DNA of 49,521 bases. Source: a virus. A program made the translations under genes and the position numbers. Positions within the stretch are counted from its first letter, which is position 1. The number at the start of each line of letters is the position of its first letter. Positions 25,958 through 34,693 of this stretch are shown piece by piece. Where the stretch lies: positions 1 through 49,521 of the IMG/VR virus record IMGVR_UViG_3300044796_000384. One strand, written 5' to 3'. The notes beneath the pieces are model-generated. The model saw nothing but the letters and a program-made list of their open reading frames with translations. It had not been told where the DNA came from and made no database searches.

Positions 25958-26754
25958 TGTCTAAAAAAATAGTTAAATTATCAATTATACGAAAAGACGA
26001 AGGCGGCGACGATCCTTGTCCGTTTGGTTTATCTATTTTAGTTGGTTGTAAAAATGTCGGTGATTTAATTGATAAAATGGCTCCATTAAATATTATGGGC
26101 CAGGATAGCAGCGAAGAAGAAAAGCAGGCCATAAAAATTGCAAATAATCATTTGTTGCGTTGGCAATCGCCCGGAACAAAATGTAAGTATGCTGATAAAA
26201 TTATAGATATCAAAAACGTTGTAGATTGTGACTTTGATACGAATACCGCCGGAGAAGGCTCTGGCGGCGGTTTAGAAGGCTCTGAGGGCAATTATAGACA
26301 ATTTGCTGGCATGGGTTATCCAGCTGGCGGCGCCGTAGCATATCCGTTTGGTCACTATAATAACAACGAAATAGATCCTGGTATATACAGTGGCCCTTTT
26401 TCTATTGAAAGTATTTCTTCTTTTAATGAGCCTTTTAGCAAAGAGGCCGCGAAAAGTGATTATGTTTTTTTTCATCAAACATATAAAAAACATCTTGATG
26501 CAATTAAGGAACAGGGATTGCTAAAAAATCCAAGACTTGGACCAAAATGGTATACGTTGACAGATAGTTTATCAGGCGCCAAAAATTATGGCGGCGTGGA
26601 TCCTGATGCGGTTATATTGGAAATACATATTCCTAAAAAATTGGTTGATGAGTATGTTTATATGAAATGTGGCGGACAAAGCGAATATTACGGATATCAG
26701 GTAGCAATTAAAAAAGATATACCGCCAAGTTTCATCAAAAGAATAATTGAGTAA
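25957..26754 (+). CDS. Protein with possible ADP-ribosyltransferase-fold C-terminus
   Basis: A 265-residue two-part protein. The N-terminal 100 residues have a Cys pattern (CPFGL, LVGC, TKC, VDC) that may bind zinc. A Gly-rich linker (GEGSGGGLEGSEGN) follows. The C-terminal 95 residues look like a small ART/Tpt1-like domain: FFHQTYKKHLDAIKEQGLL (H173 in the usual strand-1 position followed by the helix and GL turn), KWYTLTDSLSGAKNYGG, a strand AVILEIHIP and a closing segment GYQVAIKKDIPPSFIKRI. The last acidic catalytic residue expected in many ART enzymes is not obvious (a Gln stands there), so activity is uncertain. If active it might modify host proteins or RNA with NAD. Confidence 0.45.
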   Translation: MSKKIVKLSIIRKDEGGDDPCPFGLSILVGCKNVGDLIDKMAPLNIMGQDSSEEEKQAIKIANNHLLRWQSPGTKCKYADKIIDIKNVVDCDFDTNTAGEGSGGGLEGSEGNYRQFAGMGYPAGGAVAYPFGHYNNNEIDPGIYSGPFSIESISSFNEPFSKEAAKSDYVFFHQTYKKHLDAIKEQGLLKNPRLGPKWYTLTDSLSGAKNYGGVDPDAVILEIHIPKKLVDEYVYMKCGGQSEYYGYQVAIKKDIPPSFIKRIIE

Positions 26755-26804
26755 AAACAATCAATATATCGATATAATGTAAGAATCTTTGATTTGAGGC
26801 AAAA

Positions 26805-27749
26805 ATGAGTTTAGTAAAAAAACAAGCACAACACGCAGGATCGTCACATCTGGACGGAATAATGGTTAGACCAGAAGATCTGTCAAAATTATTAAATGAT
26901 GTTGGAGATTTGCGCGCAAATATAGACGTTGAGCCGGAAGATTCCGATGAAGAAAAAGCTCTTCAAGAAGGAGCTAACGTTAAAGGAGAAGTAACCATCG
27001 AGGTCGAAGACGGCGATGATTTGCATAAAGATTTCTCTTTTACGCTACCAAAAGTTCCTGGCGGAGAAAGTCAAGAAGAAATTGAAGAGCCGTCTGAAAT
27101 GGAAGTAGAAGAACCGGAAGAAGAAATTGAAATAGTATCTGATCCATGGAAATGGCAATTACATTCTTTTATGCCGTGGTGGATAAATATGTTAGAAAAA
27201 ATACCGCATCACTCAGGAAAAGATATTTCTGGAATCGAAAGAGCGGTAGCGTATCTGGAAGCTTGTGAACGCGAAGGCTCAAAAGCTGTTCGTATGGATA
27301 TAGACGGCACCCTCGATATCAATGAAGTAGAGCGAATAAGAGACGAAATACATGATGGTATTAAACGACTTTTGGAACGCGGTGAACAAATACGCTCATC
27401 TAAACGTCCAAGTAAAAATAAAAAGAAAAAAGCTGATTATGATGCAGAAATAATTAAAGAAGCAAATGCAGCGTATACTGGACACATCACGGTAACTGTT
27501 CCTCTTTTAATATCATCTCTTGCTAGATCGTGTATCAACGGAATGGTATCGGCAGGGCATGACATTGAAGATATTTTTAGAAAAGTAGCCAAAGAATATG
27601 ATTTGACCAAACGAGAAAAGCTTGAACTGCAACAACTATTATATGATATGAATTATCCAATGCGTAAAGATCTTGGTATGCCGTTAGATAAAGAAACAGA
27701 TATGACATCATCAGATAATGTCAATTGGAATGCAAATTATCCGGCCTAA
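26805..27749 (+). CDS. Hypothetical acidic protein, 314 aa
   Basis: A 314-residue protein. Residues 40-115 are acidic and low complexity (runs of Glu/Asp/Pro, e.g. EEIEEPSEMEVEEPEEEIEI). A globular helical part follows, beginning DPWKWQLHSFMPWWINMLEK, then a Lys-rich turn (RPSKNKKKKADYD) and a helical C-terminus. No known motif was seen. GAGG lies before the ATG and AT-rich DNA resembling a promoter (ATATCGATATAATG) lies about 25-45 bases upstream. It is near the terminase, so a packaging or head-associated role is possible. Confidence 0.55.
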   Translation: MSLVKKQAQHAGSSHLDGIMVRPEDLSKLLNDVGDLRANIDVEPEDSDEEKALQEGANVKGEVTIEVEDGDDLHKDFSFTLPKVPGGESQEEIEEPSEMEVEEPEEEIEIVSDPWKWQLHSFMPWWINMLEKIPHHSGKDISGIERAVAYLEACEREGSKAVRMDIDGTLDINEVERIRDEIHDGIKRLLERGEQIRSSKRPSKNKKKKADYDAEIIKEANAAYTGHITVTVPLLISSLARSCINGMVSAGHDIEDIFRKVAKEYDLTKREKLELQQLLYDMNYPMRKDLGMPLDKETDMTSSDNVNWNANYPA

Positions 27750-27756
27750 TTATTAT

Positions 27757-27954
27757 ATGCAAAATGATCTGGCGGCGTTTCAACAAGCATATTTACAAAA
27801 AGTTAGCGAAGAAAAAGCAGAGGACGAATTAAGCGATCAACACGATTTTGATTCAATTCTTGATGAGATCTCTTCGCTTGGTGAAGACGCCGATCCATAT
27901 GAGCTTCTTAATAGCATTGACAAATTGCGAAAAATAGTTTTTGGAAAAATATGA
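27757..27954 (+). CDS. Small acidic hypothetical protein, 65 aa
   Basis: A 65-residue acidic helical protein. The ATG at 27757 follows the previous stop by seven bases; an in-frame ATG at 27718 lies inside the upstream gene. Neither start has a clear ribosome site, so translational coupling is likely. The sequence consists of two predicted helices around an acidic centre. The stop overlaps the next small start (ATGA). Function unknown. Confidence 0.5.
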   Translation: MQNDLAAFQQAYLQKVSEEKAEDELSDQHDFDSILDEISSLGEDADPYELLNSIDKLRKIVFGKI

Positions 27955-28094
27955 TTGAGCAAGATCTAAATGCATTAAAACAAAAAATAGACAATGGAGA
28001 AGAGATTCTCACCATCAAGCACGTATATGATTTAAGCGAAGAAGAGATGCGAAAGCTTTTGGATTTGTGCGAAGGAACTTATGAAAATCAATAA
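27951..28094 (+). CDS. Very small gene, 47 aa
   Basis: A 47-codon frame from ATG 27951, overlapping the previous stop by ATGA, to TAA at 28092-28094, overlapping the start of the next gene by 14 bases. The product is acidic and fully helical in appearance (MIEQDLNALKQKIDNGEEIL, then YDLSEEEMRKLLDL). It exactly fills the gap between two genes and its codon use looks like that of its neighbours, so it is probably real. Function unknown. Confidence 0.55.
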   Translation: MIEQDLNALKQKIDNGEEILTIKHVYDLSEEEMRKLLDLCEGTYENQ

Positions 28095-28701
28095 AACATA
28101 TCATCGCGAAGATTGGTTAAATGATTTTGCCGATAAGTTGGCAAAATCTGATAATGAGCCCAAAAATGCCGTTGAAGCAGCAAGACAACGAAATCAAAAA
28201 TCGATGCTTGATCAAATCTCTTCTATTGTTGGCAATAAGCCTGTTCATTCTTCTGTTGATAGTGTTGTTCAAGAGATGCAGGAAAGAACCGGGTTAAAAG
28301 AATATTTAAGAAGACAAAGTGAAAAGTCTTTTGATAATATGCCAAAAAAGACAGCCTCTTCTTACGAGGAAGAAATATTCAAGTATTTTCCACCAAATGT
28401 AAGAGATAACATTATCAATTTTATTAAAAGAAGAGTAGAGACCCATCATGGATTTATAGCGTTACCGGCTCTCTGTGAGGAGATTCTCGGAACATTTAAG
28501 AGAGATGGCGTTCAGACACAGGATGTCGATAATCAAGAGGTATCTCGTTTTATCAATCAGCTTTTAATTGAAGAAATACAAAAAAATCCATCTGATATGT
28601 CTAGCGTAAATATTGGAAAAGGCGTTGGGGTCAATGATATGAATGATGATGGGTCTAATTCCGATTTCTTTAAGGGACTATTACCCGCAACAAAGCAGTA
28701 A
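28081..28701 (+). CDS. Hypothetical protein upstream of terminase
   Basis: A 206-residue helical protein. GAAGGA sits just before the ATG. The first 100 residues are polar and charged. Residues 95-165 form a compact helical domain (EEEIFKYFPPNVRDNIINFI; HHGFIALPALCEEIL; EVSRFINQLLIEEI) that could be a DNA- or protein-binding domain. It is the gene directly upstream of the terminase large subunit, where the small terminase subunit often lies. It is therefore a small-terminase candidate, but no diagnostic motif was seen. Confidence 0.5.
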   Translation: MKINKTYHREDWLNDFADKLAKSDNEPKNAVEAARQRNQKSMLDQISSIVGNKPVHSSVDSVVQEMQERTGLKEYLRRQSEKSFDNMPKKTASSYEEEIFKYFPPNVRDNIINFIKRRVETHHGFIALPALCEEILGTFKRDGVQTQDVDNQEVSRFINQLLIEEIQKNPSDMSSVNIGKGVGVNDMNDDGSNSDFFKGLLPATKQ

Positions 28702-28708
28702 AATCTGA

Positions 28709-28749
28709 TTCTTAAACAGATACAATTGTACGCTCTGCGTTTTTAAGAA
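28709..28749 (+). promoter_or_regulatory. Inverted repeat before terminase gene
   Basis: TTCTTAAA at 28709-28716 pairs with TTTAAGAA at 28742-28749, with an inner partial pairing around ACAATTGT. It lies between the upstream stop (28701) and the terminase start (28766). It could be an operator, a weak hairpin or chance in AT-rich DNA. Confidence 0.25.
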
Positions 28750-28765
28750 ATACAAGGCAAGAAAA

Positions 28766-30694
28766 ATGAGTGCCCCGCAAAATAATGAATTATTCAATAA
28801 AATATTAGATAATTTAGTAGCGCTTGATCCGGTAGAGTGGGCTCAGAAGCATTTAATGTTAGATGGTAAACCATTTAGTTTAGGTGCAGGGTATAAGCCC
28901 TTTGCTGACATATATCGATATGTAGGAGTTGTCGCATTAAATAAAAACTCCAAACCGATAATAATGGTAAAAGGCAGGCAAATTGGAGCCTCGACCTTAT
29001 GTTGCGTTATAGAGCTTTATTTTATGACTTGCGGTTTATTTGGAACGGCTGGTCGTCCACCAATACGCGTAATGCATTGTTTTCCACAATTAGAACTTGC
29101 TTATGCGTTTAGTAAAACAAAATTATCTGCTATGATATCTTCATCTGTTGATGCTGCTGACAATCAGGAGAAAAAGAAATCTGCAATAAAACAATCTTTT
29201 ATTGAAAGTAAAATTGATGCGTCATCGCCATCAAATGATTCATTACAATTTAAGCAGTTTGTCAATGGTAATCATTTATTTATTGAATCAACAGGTTTAA
29301 CAGCTGATAGACTTAGATCACGAACCGTCGATGTTATGTTTATAGATGAGGCTCAAGACACGAGACCAGCCGCTATGAGCAATGGAACGAAAATATTATC
29401 CAAAGCTCAATATGGTATCATCGGCTCAGGAGTGCAATTATATTTTGGAACTCCAAAACAACGTGGAACCGAATATTGGAAAATATGGAATAAATCTTCG
29501 CAGCAGTATTTTCATTTAGGATGCGAATCTTGCGGAAAACATTTTCCATTTTATACGCCAGAGCCCGGATTTTGGGAAAAGGTATGGATTGAAGACGATT
29601 TATCTCCGCTAATAATGAATAAGTTCGGGCAGCAAAAACACGGATTTATTGTAAAGTGCACAGAATGCGGATTTGAGCAGGATAAAAGAGAAGCGGCCGA
29701 ACGTGGTAAATGGATTGCATATAATAAAAATGAAAATTGCGAGTTTGTCGGATATCACATAAATATGCTTTATATGCCCGAGTTTAGTCGTAAAACGATA
29801 ATGAATCAAAAACCAGAAAATAGCGCGATAAATACGGAAAGAGCCTGGCAAAACGAGGTTCTTGGCGAGTTTTTCTCTGGCGACGCTTCTCCTATTACGC
29901 CAGATGAAATTGATCAAAAATGTGCTGATAGAGAAAGAATAATGTCTTCAAGCATATCAATTGCTGATAATAAAAGAGTCTATCTAGGATGCGATTGGGG
30001 TCAAAAAGCCGATATAGATACTTCAATTGGTGAGTCTACGAAAGCTAAACAGGGGCAATCTTATAGCTGTGTTGTTGTGCTTGTAACTGACGGACCGCAT
30101 ATTTTATCTATTGAATATGCTTTCAAATTAAAAAGAAACGACATAGAATATAAAAAAGCAATTATCGAACAGATGTTTAGACAATATAGCGTGAACCTTG
30201 CATGTGGCGATATCGGTTATGCTGGAGATCTAACAGAAATATTACAACGAGAATATGGAGAACGTTTTTTGGGCTCTATGGCGACCAGCCGCGTAAATGG
30301 TCACGTAAAATATAAAAATGATTTTTTCCCAAGCACTATTATATTTGAGAAAAATTATTATATGGCTGAATTATATGGCCTTATGAAACAAGGCAAAATA
30401 CGTTTTCCATATGGTGATTTTGAGAAAATTGGCTGGTTGGTAGAACATTGCTGTTCAATGGAAATAAAACAAACAATGGATAGATCCGGTGAAACAGGTA
30501 TTATGTATGTAAAAGGAACTACACCAAATGACGGCTTTTGTGCCTTATTAAACGCGTTCCTTGCTCATAAATATGACATTACTAATGGTTTTACAATCAG
30601 TAATCCAAATGATATGACAAAAGATCCATCTAAAAAACAGCTAATTCCAGCTTTATCTGCTTATATTCCCGGATTTTGTGCTACTAAAAGATAA
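28766..30694 (+). CDS. Terminase large subunit (GpA-like)
   Basis: A 642-residue packaging motor/nuclease. The ATPase has a Walker A-type motif GRQIGAST at about residues 70-77 and a Walker B strand VMFIDEAQD (D194, E195), followed by the coupling segment YFGTPKQRGTEYW. A zinc ribbon of the kind found in phage lambda GpA-type terminases lies between the domains: CESC at 253-256 and CTEC at 298-301. The nuclease domain begins with YLGCDWGQ (D410), the first metal-binding acid, and includes ACGDIGYAGD further on. It cuts the concatemer and drives DNA through the portal encoded at 32852. A visible AAGG ribosome site precedes the ATG. It is long for the family because of the zinc insert. Confidence 0.9.
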   Translation: MSAPQNNELFNKILDNLVALDPVEWAQKHLMLDGKPFSLGAGYKPFADIYRYVGVVALNKNSKPIIMVKGRQIGASTLCCVIELYFMTCGLFGTAGRPPIRVMHCFPQLELAYAFSKTKLSAMISSSVDAADNQEKKKSAIKQSFIESKIDASSPSNDSLQFKQFVNGNHLFIESTGLTADRLRSRTVDVMFIDEAQDTRPAAMSNGTKILSKAQYGIIGSGVQLYFGTPKQRGTEYWKIWNKSSQQYFHLGCESCGKHFPFYTPEPGFWEKVWIEDDLSPLIMNKFGQQKHGFIVKCTECGFEQDKREAAERGKWIAYNKNENCEFVGYHINMLYMPEFSRKTIMNQKPENSAINTERAWQNEVLGEFFSGDASPITPDEIDQKCADRERIMSSSISIADNKRVYLGCDWGQKADIDTSIGESTKAKQGQSYSCVVVLVTDGPHILSIEYAFKLKRNDIEYKKAIIEQMFRQYSVNLACGDIGYAGDLTEILQREYGERFLGSMATSRVNGHVKYKNDFFPSTIIFEKNYYMAELYGLMKQGKIRFPYGDFEKIGWLVEHCCSMEIKQTMDRSGETGIMYVKGTTPNDGFCALLNAFLAHKYDITNGFTISNPNDMTKDPSKKQLIPALSAYIPGFCATKR

Positions 30695-30714
30695 TGGCGA
30701 TTTTTTTCTTAAAA

Positions 30715-31254
30715 TCAACCCAAAATGTTGTCAATTAAACGCGTTCTTTCTTGCATTGAATCGGTATTGATCTGAACGTATGGAATTGAATACATCTCCA
30801 AAAGCATTTTGCACATTGCATCAATTGCAATAATACCATCCCAAAAAATGTTTTCTCGAACGCCATCTGCTTTTAATGTTGCTTTGCTTGGCCGAACAAA
30901 GAATATTTTTACGTCTTTATTTTTTAATGATACCACATAATCTTTGAGCTCTTTCGTCTCAACAAGCTCCGATAATATTGTGCTATGTTGTCCAGCGTAG
31001 CACAAGCAATCTACGCCTCTGTCTGAAACAAAATCTTTGTATTTTGCTTCTTCTTTTAATTGTCTAAAAAAGATTTCTCTTTGATATTCGTTAACAAGTG
31101 AAATATCGGCACGTAACGCTTCGATTTGTAACTCTTTCTCTGCTAATATTTGTCGTGCCACTTCTGGAATAAATGGCAGCTTATACTTTTCAGAAGTATA
31201 ACGCGCCAATGTTGATTTTCCAGAAGAATGACTGCCTGTAAAATATATCCTCAT
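30715..31254 (-). CDS. AAA_28/NadR-like P-loop protein
   Basis: A 179-residue P-loop protein. The Walker A motif GSHSSGKST is at residues 7-15 right after MRIYFT, and FIPEVARQIL matches the conserved segment after helix 1 in the AAA_28/NadR-like kinase group. DRGVDCLCYAG is a likely Walker B/acceptor region (S/DRG). It is probably a nucleotide or small-molecule kinase. NadR-type enzymes work in NAD synthesis but the substrate cannot be assigned here. It lies on the minus strand with phoH, and a GAGG site is five bases before its ATG, downstream of the phoH terminator. Confidence 0.7.
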   Translation of the reverse strand: MRIYFTGSHSSGKSTLARYTSEKYKLPFIPEVARQILAEKELQIEALRADISLVNEYQREIFFRQLKEEAKYKDFVSDRGVDCLCYAGQHSTILSELVETKELKDYVVSLKNKDVKIFFVRPSKATLKADGVRENIFWDGIIAIDAMCKMLLEMYSIPYVQINTDSMQERTRLIDNILG

Positions 31255-31275
31255 ACTACCTCTTTTGTTAAAAAT

Positions 31276-31306
31276 AAAAAACCACCATTATTTGTGGTGG
31301 TTTTTT
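31276..31306 (-). terminator. Intrinsic terminator after phoH
   Basis: A 12-bp stem (31276-31287 with 31295-31306, loop TTATTTG) made of AAAAAACCACCA and its complement. On the minus strand the stem is followed by a T-rich run. It ends the phoH transcript, or acts as a partial terminator between phoH and the P-loop gene, which would otherwise need its own promoter. Its symmetry means it could also work on the + strand. Confidence 0.85.
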
Positions 31307-31336
31307 AACTCCTGCTCGACAGTTTATTGCTTAATA

Positions 31337-32641
31337 TTACAATAAATCGGCGGCGGCTTGAGCAAGATCGGATCTTACTCCATGTGTAAAAGATATATGT
31401 CCGGCCAAATGTGATGTCTTGAACTTCTCAATTAAATAGCTTAAACCGTTGTTTTCAGCATCTAAGTCTTTATGGTCAACTTGTGTAATATCGCCTATAC
31501 ATATAAACTTTGATCCAGATGATGCTCTAGAAATAATAGTACGCATTTCTTCTGCGGTTGTATTTTGCGCTTCATCCAGCACTATATAAGTATATGGAAT
31601 TGATCTGCCTCGTATAAAAGTCATTGCATTAAATTGGATCTTTTCTGCAAATTGAGGTGATAATTTATCTTGCCAGTTTGTTCCTTTTTTACTTTTAGAA
31701 GCAGATAGAAGCTCTAACGAATCCACTATTGGACCAAACCAGGGTGATAGTTTTTCAGCCAATTCGCCTGGAAGAAAACCTACATCTCGTCCAACGGGTT
31801 CCATAGGACGATATATAGCCATTTTATCATACATTTTTTTGCTAAGAACCATCTCCATACCTGCCGCCACGGTGCATAAAGTTTTACCTGTACCAGCGAT
31901 ACCTGATAATGTCACCAATGGCAAATTAGGATCAAGCAGCATATCTATAGCAAACGCTTGCTCTTTATTTTTTGGTGATAAGCCCCAAATAGTTTTATTA
32001 TTTATGATTTTGATTTTATCGCCAACCTTGCGTCCAAGAACAAGGCCATCTTGATTTTCCGTAATAAAATTGACACATTCATTTGGAAACATTTCTTCAA
32101 GCTCTTTGTTACCTTCTACATCTATAAATGATTTTAATACGAGCATATCTCCAAGTTCAGAGCTTTCAATTACTCTAAATCCCATATAGACATCATCAGC
32201 AGAAGCTAGTTTATCTTTTTCATAACCTTCAGCCAATAATCCAAACGCTCTTGCACGAATACGTAGATTTAGATCCCGCGATACAAGAATAACAGATTTG
32301 GACGTTTTACCTTTTTTTGCCTCGAATGCACAGGCTAAAATCCTATTATCGCCATACAGTGGATCGTCGCCAAACTTTTTTGCAGATGTTGATGTATCTA
32401 TTTTTAATAGAATATTATTTTCAATAGATATTCCTTTATGTATTTCGCCGGCTTCTGATAATTCTTCAAGCGCTCTCGTTGCTACGCGAGCGTTTTTACC
32501 AACCTCATTTGGTTGTTTTTTTAATTTATCCAATTCGTCAATAACTGTTATGGGAATTAAAACTGTGCTATTTGAGAAACTTTTATATGCTAATGGGTCG
32601 TGAGCTAAAACTGAAGTGTCTATAACATATATTTTTTGCAT
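31337..32641 (-). CDS. phoH: PIN-PhoH ATPase (YlaK-like)
   Basis: A 434-residue fusion of a PIN ribonuclease domain and a PhoH-type ATPase. The PIN part (residues 1-145) starts YVIDTSVLAHDP (D8), then VIDELDKL, and has the acidic pair in LVSRDLNLRIRA. The PhoH part has Walker A GIAGTGKT at 247-254, RPMEPVGRDVGFLPGELAEK (highly typical of PhoH) and Walker B IVLDEAQN (D356, E357). The family has ATP-dependent RNA helicase/ribonuclease activity (PhoH2). The gene is on the minus strand between terminase and portal genes. GGAG lies about eleven bases before its ATG. Confidence 0.93.
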   Translation of the reverse strand: MQKIYVIDTSVLAHDPLAYKSFSNSTVLIPITVIDELDKLKKQPNEVGKNARVATRALEELSEAGEIHKGISIENNILLKIDTSTSAKKFGDDPLYGDNRILACAFEAKKGKTSKSVILVSRDLNLRIRARAFGLLAEGYEKDKLASADDVYMGFRVIESSELGDMLVLKSFIDVEGNKELEEMFPNECVNFITENQDGLVLGRKVGDKIKIINNKTIWGLSPKNKEQAFAIDMLLDPNLPLVTLSGIAGTGKTLCTVAAGMEMVLSKKMYDKMAIYRPMEPVGRDVGFLPGELAEKLSPWFGPIVDSLELLSASKSKKGTNWQDKLSPQFAEKIQFNAMTFIRGRSIPYTYIVLDEAQNTTAEEMRTIISRASSGSKFICIGDITQVDHKDLDAENNGLSYLIEKFKTSHLAGHISFTHGVRSDLAQAAADLL

Positions 32642-32851
32642 TTAAGATTGATCTCCGAGGTAGAAAATGTTTACGTGCTGATTATGTTTTATTTTAATTG
32701 AACGCGTGATATGTTCTCCTATTGTTTGTATGATATATATCATTTTGATATTTACGCTTCTTACCATAATGAGATAATATTGCCCGAATGGTAATATTGC
32801 CGCTTAAATATGGAGCAAAAAGACACCAGTAAGGACATCCACGGAGATATT
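32642..32851. promoter_or_regulatory. Divergent phoH/portal intergenic region with repeats
   Basis: A 210-base AT-rich gap between the minus-strand phoH and the + strand portal gene, so it must serve promoters in both directions. TAATATTGCC occurs twice 17 bases apart (32775-32784 and 32792-32801); the first copy and the following GGTAATATT can also pair as a nine-base stem around CGAAT. TATGATATATATCATTTTG near 32731-32749 is palindromic (ATGATATATATCAT). These may be operator or promoter parts. No -35/-10 pair is convincing. Confidence 0.45.
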
Positions 32852-34642
32852 ATGACAGATTTTTCGAAGTCAGGCAAGTTTTTAAGTAATCGCGAACAAG
32901 CGCCAATTGTTACACCACATATGGTCAAATCTGTCAGTCAATACAGACGCTCATCTTTAGAAGACGAAGTAGAACGCGGCGGGTTTAGAGAGCCCGGAAA
33001 TCCCAACTATAATAATGATAAATACGCTTCTACTATTGCTGGGAATGTTATTTCAGGAAAAGGTTTTCGTAAAATCGCTGATATGAGCGATGGGTCCGGC
33101 GGCCCAGCTTCTGGTAATAGTAATTGGAGAGGTGGGGGCGGAACATTACAACAAACTCCAGAAATATATAGTCCGCTTTGGCTAAATAGCAACTTAAATC
33201 TTCCTCGTGATAGAGCGACAATAAATGCGTGGAGCCGCTCATTTTTTGCATTAAACCCTATTGTGCAAAACGCTATTTCTTTACATTCAACATATCCAAT
33301 TTCTAAATTAAATATTAAATGCAAAAATGAAAAAGTAGAAAAGTTTTTTGCAAATATGATTGAAGAAATAGATTTAATGAACGTTTGTTGTCAAATTGCA
33401 CAAGAATATTGGATATTAGGTGAAGCTTTTGTTTATGCTGAACTTGATGAGCGTTCTGCAAAATGGAGCAGACTTTTAATACAAAATCCTGATTATATAG
33501 CTGTTAAACATTCTGTAATTGCAGGCGAACCTATTATCAGTTTACGTCCTGATGAAAATCTAAGAAGAATAGTCACGTCAAATAGACCAGCCGACGTTCA
33601 ACAAAGACAACGTTTGGATAAAAGTATAATTGAGCACGTTAAACGCGGTGAAAATATACCATTAAGTAATTTTTATGTTTCACATTTGGCAAGAAGAATT
33701 AGCCCATATGAAACAAGAGGAACTGGACTAATCGTATCTTTTTTTAGACAGCTTATGCTTTTTGATCGGCTTCGTGAGTGCAAGTTTGCACAATCAGAAA
33801 ATATGATCAATCCGTTAACACTCGTTAAAATAGGAGGGCCAGACTATAAACCAACTCACGCTGATCTTGAAGCCTGGCGAGCTGTATTTGAGGAAGGGCA
33901 AGGAAACAAAGATTTTAAGGTATTTACACACGAAGGTGTAACTGTTGAACGTGTTGGATATAATCAAGGCATTCTTGATACCTCTACTGATATTACGCAG
34001 CTAATCAAAGAGATGTATATAGGACTTATGGTGCCGCAGGTTGTAATGGATGGCGGCGGAGACATTACGTATCAAAATGGTGGCGTTTCTTTGGACGTAT
34101 TGCGTCAAAGATATATGCAATTTCGCAATATGTTGACAGTATGGTTACGTCGCAAAGTATTTGCTCCAATCTCAAAAATCAACGATTTCTACGAATATAT
34201 AGATGGTGAAAAAGTTTTGATTGTTCCAGATGTAGACTGGAATCATATGGCAATGTTTGATATGGGAGATTATATAACAAATCTTACCCAATTGACCGCT
34301 GAGCCAAAAAGAGTTTCTGTTCAAACGTTGTATAGATCATTAGGGTTAGATTGGGAAGAAGAAAAACGTAAAATGAAGCAAGAGGCAATACACGAGGCTA
34401 TTTTAGAAAAAGAAAAAGCCGTGTTAGCGAAAATGCCACTAAATGATTTACGTGCAATCGGATTAAATGATGAGATTCAAGAAATAATTGAAAGTCCACT
34501 ACCAGGCGAAGGCCAAGAAGAACCAACAGGTGGAGGTCAAGCCAGCAGCATACCTCCACCAAATATGGGCTTACCTGGTATGGGAAGTTCAGAGCCATCA
34601 TCGCAGCCGGAGACCTCTGCGCCGCCACCATCACTAAAATAA
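32852..34642 (+). CDS. Portal protein
   Basis: A protein of about 596 residues with the layout of large phage portals. A disordered polar N-terminus is followed by INAWSRSFFALNPIVQNAIS, an NYI-like portal start (rounds of helix and hydrophobic strand). Then come a wing region with EYWILGEAFVYAELDE and QNPDYIAVKH, LRECKFAQSENMINPLTLVKI as the stem region, and KEMYIGLMVPQVVMDGGGDI with VSLDVLRQRYMQFRNMLTVW as the crown approach. The C-terminus is Pro/Gly-rich. It forms the dodecameric DNA channel at the head vertex. The ATG at 32852 has GGAG five bases upstream; an in-frame ATG at 32810 has no ribosome site. Family assignment is by pattern and by position after the terminase. Confidence 0.8.
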   Translation: MTDFSKSGKFLSNREQAPIVTPHMVKSVSQYRRSSLEDEVERGGFREPGNPNYNNDKYASTIAGNVISGKGFRKIADMSDGSGGPASGNSNWRGGGGTLQQTPEIYSPLWLNSNLNLPRDRATINAWSRSFFALNPIVQNAISLHSTYPISKLNIKCKNEKVEKFFANMIEEIDLMNVCCQIAQEYWILGEAFVYAELDERSAKWSRLLIQNPDYIAVKHSVIAGEPIISLRPDENLRRIVTSNRPADVQQRQRLDKSIIEHVKRGENIPLSNFYVSHLARRISPYETRGTGLIVSFFRQLMLFDRLRECKFAQSENMINPLTLVKIGGPDYKPTHADLEAWRAVFEEGQGNKDFKVFTHEGVTVERVGYNQGILDTSTDITQLIKEMYIGLMVPQVVMDGGGDITYQNGGVSLDVLRQRYMQFRNMLTVWLRRKVFAPISKINDFYEYIDGEKVLIVPDVDWNHMAMFDMGDYITNLTQLTAEPKRVSVQTLYRSLGLDWEEEKRKMKQEAIHEAILEKEKAVLAKMPLNDLRAIGLNDEIQEIIESPLPGEGQEEPTGGGQASSIPPPNMGLPGMGSSEPSSQPETSAPPPSLK

Positions 34643-34693
34643 AAGATATTTAATCGACTATTATTTTCGCATATAGCAAAAGGAATTGATACT

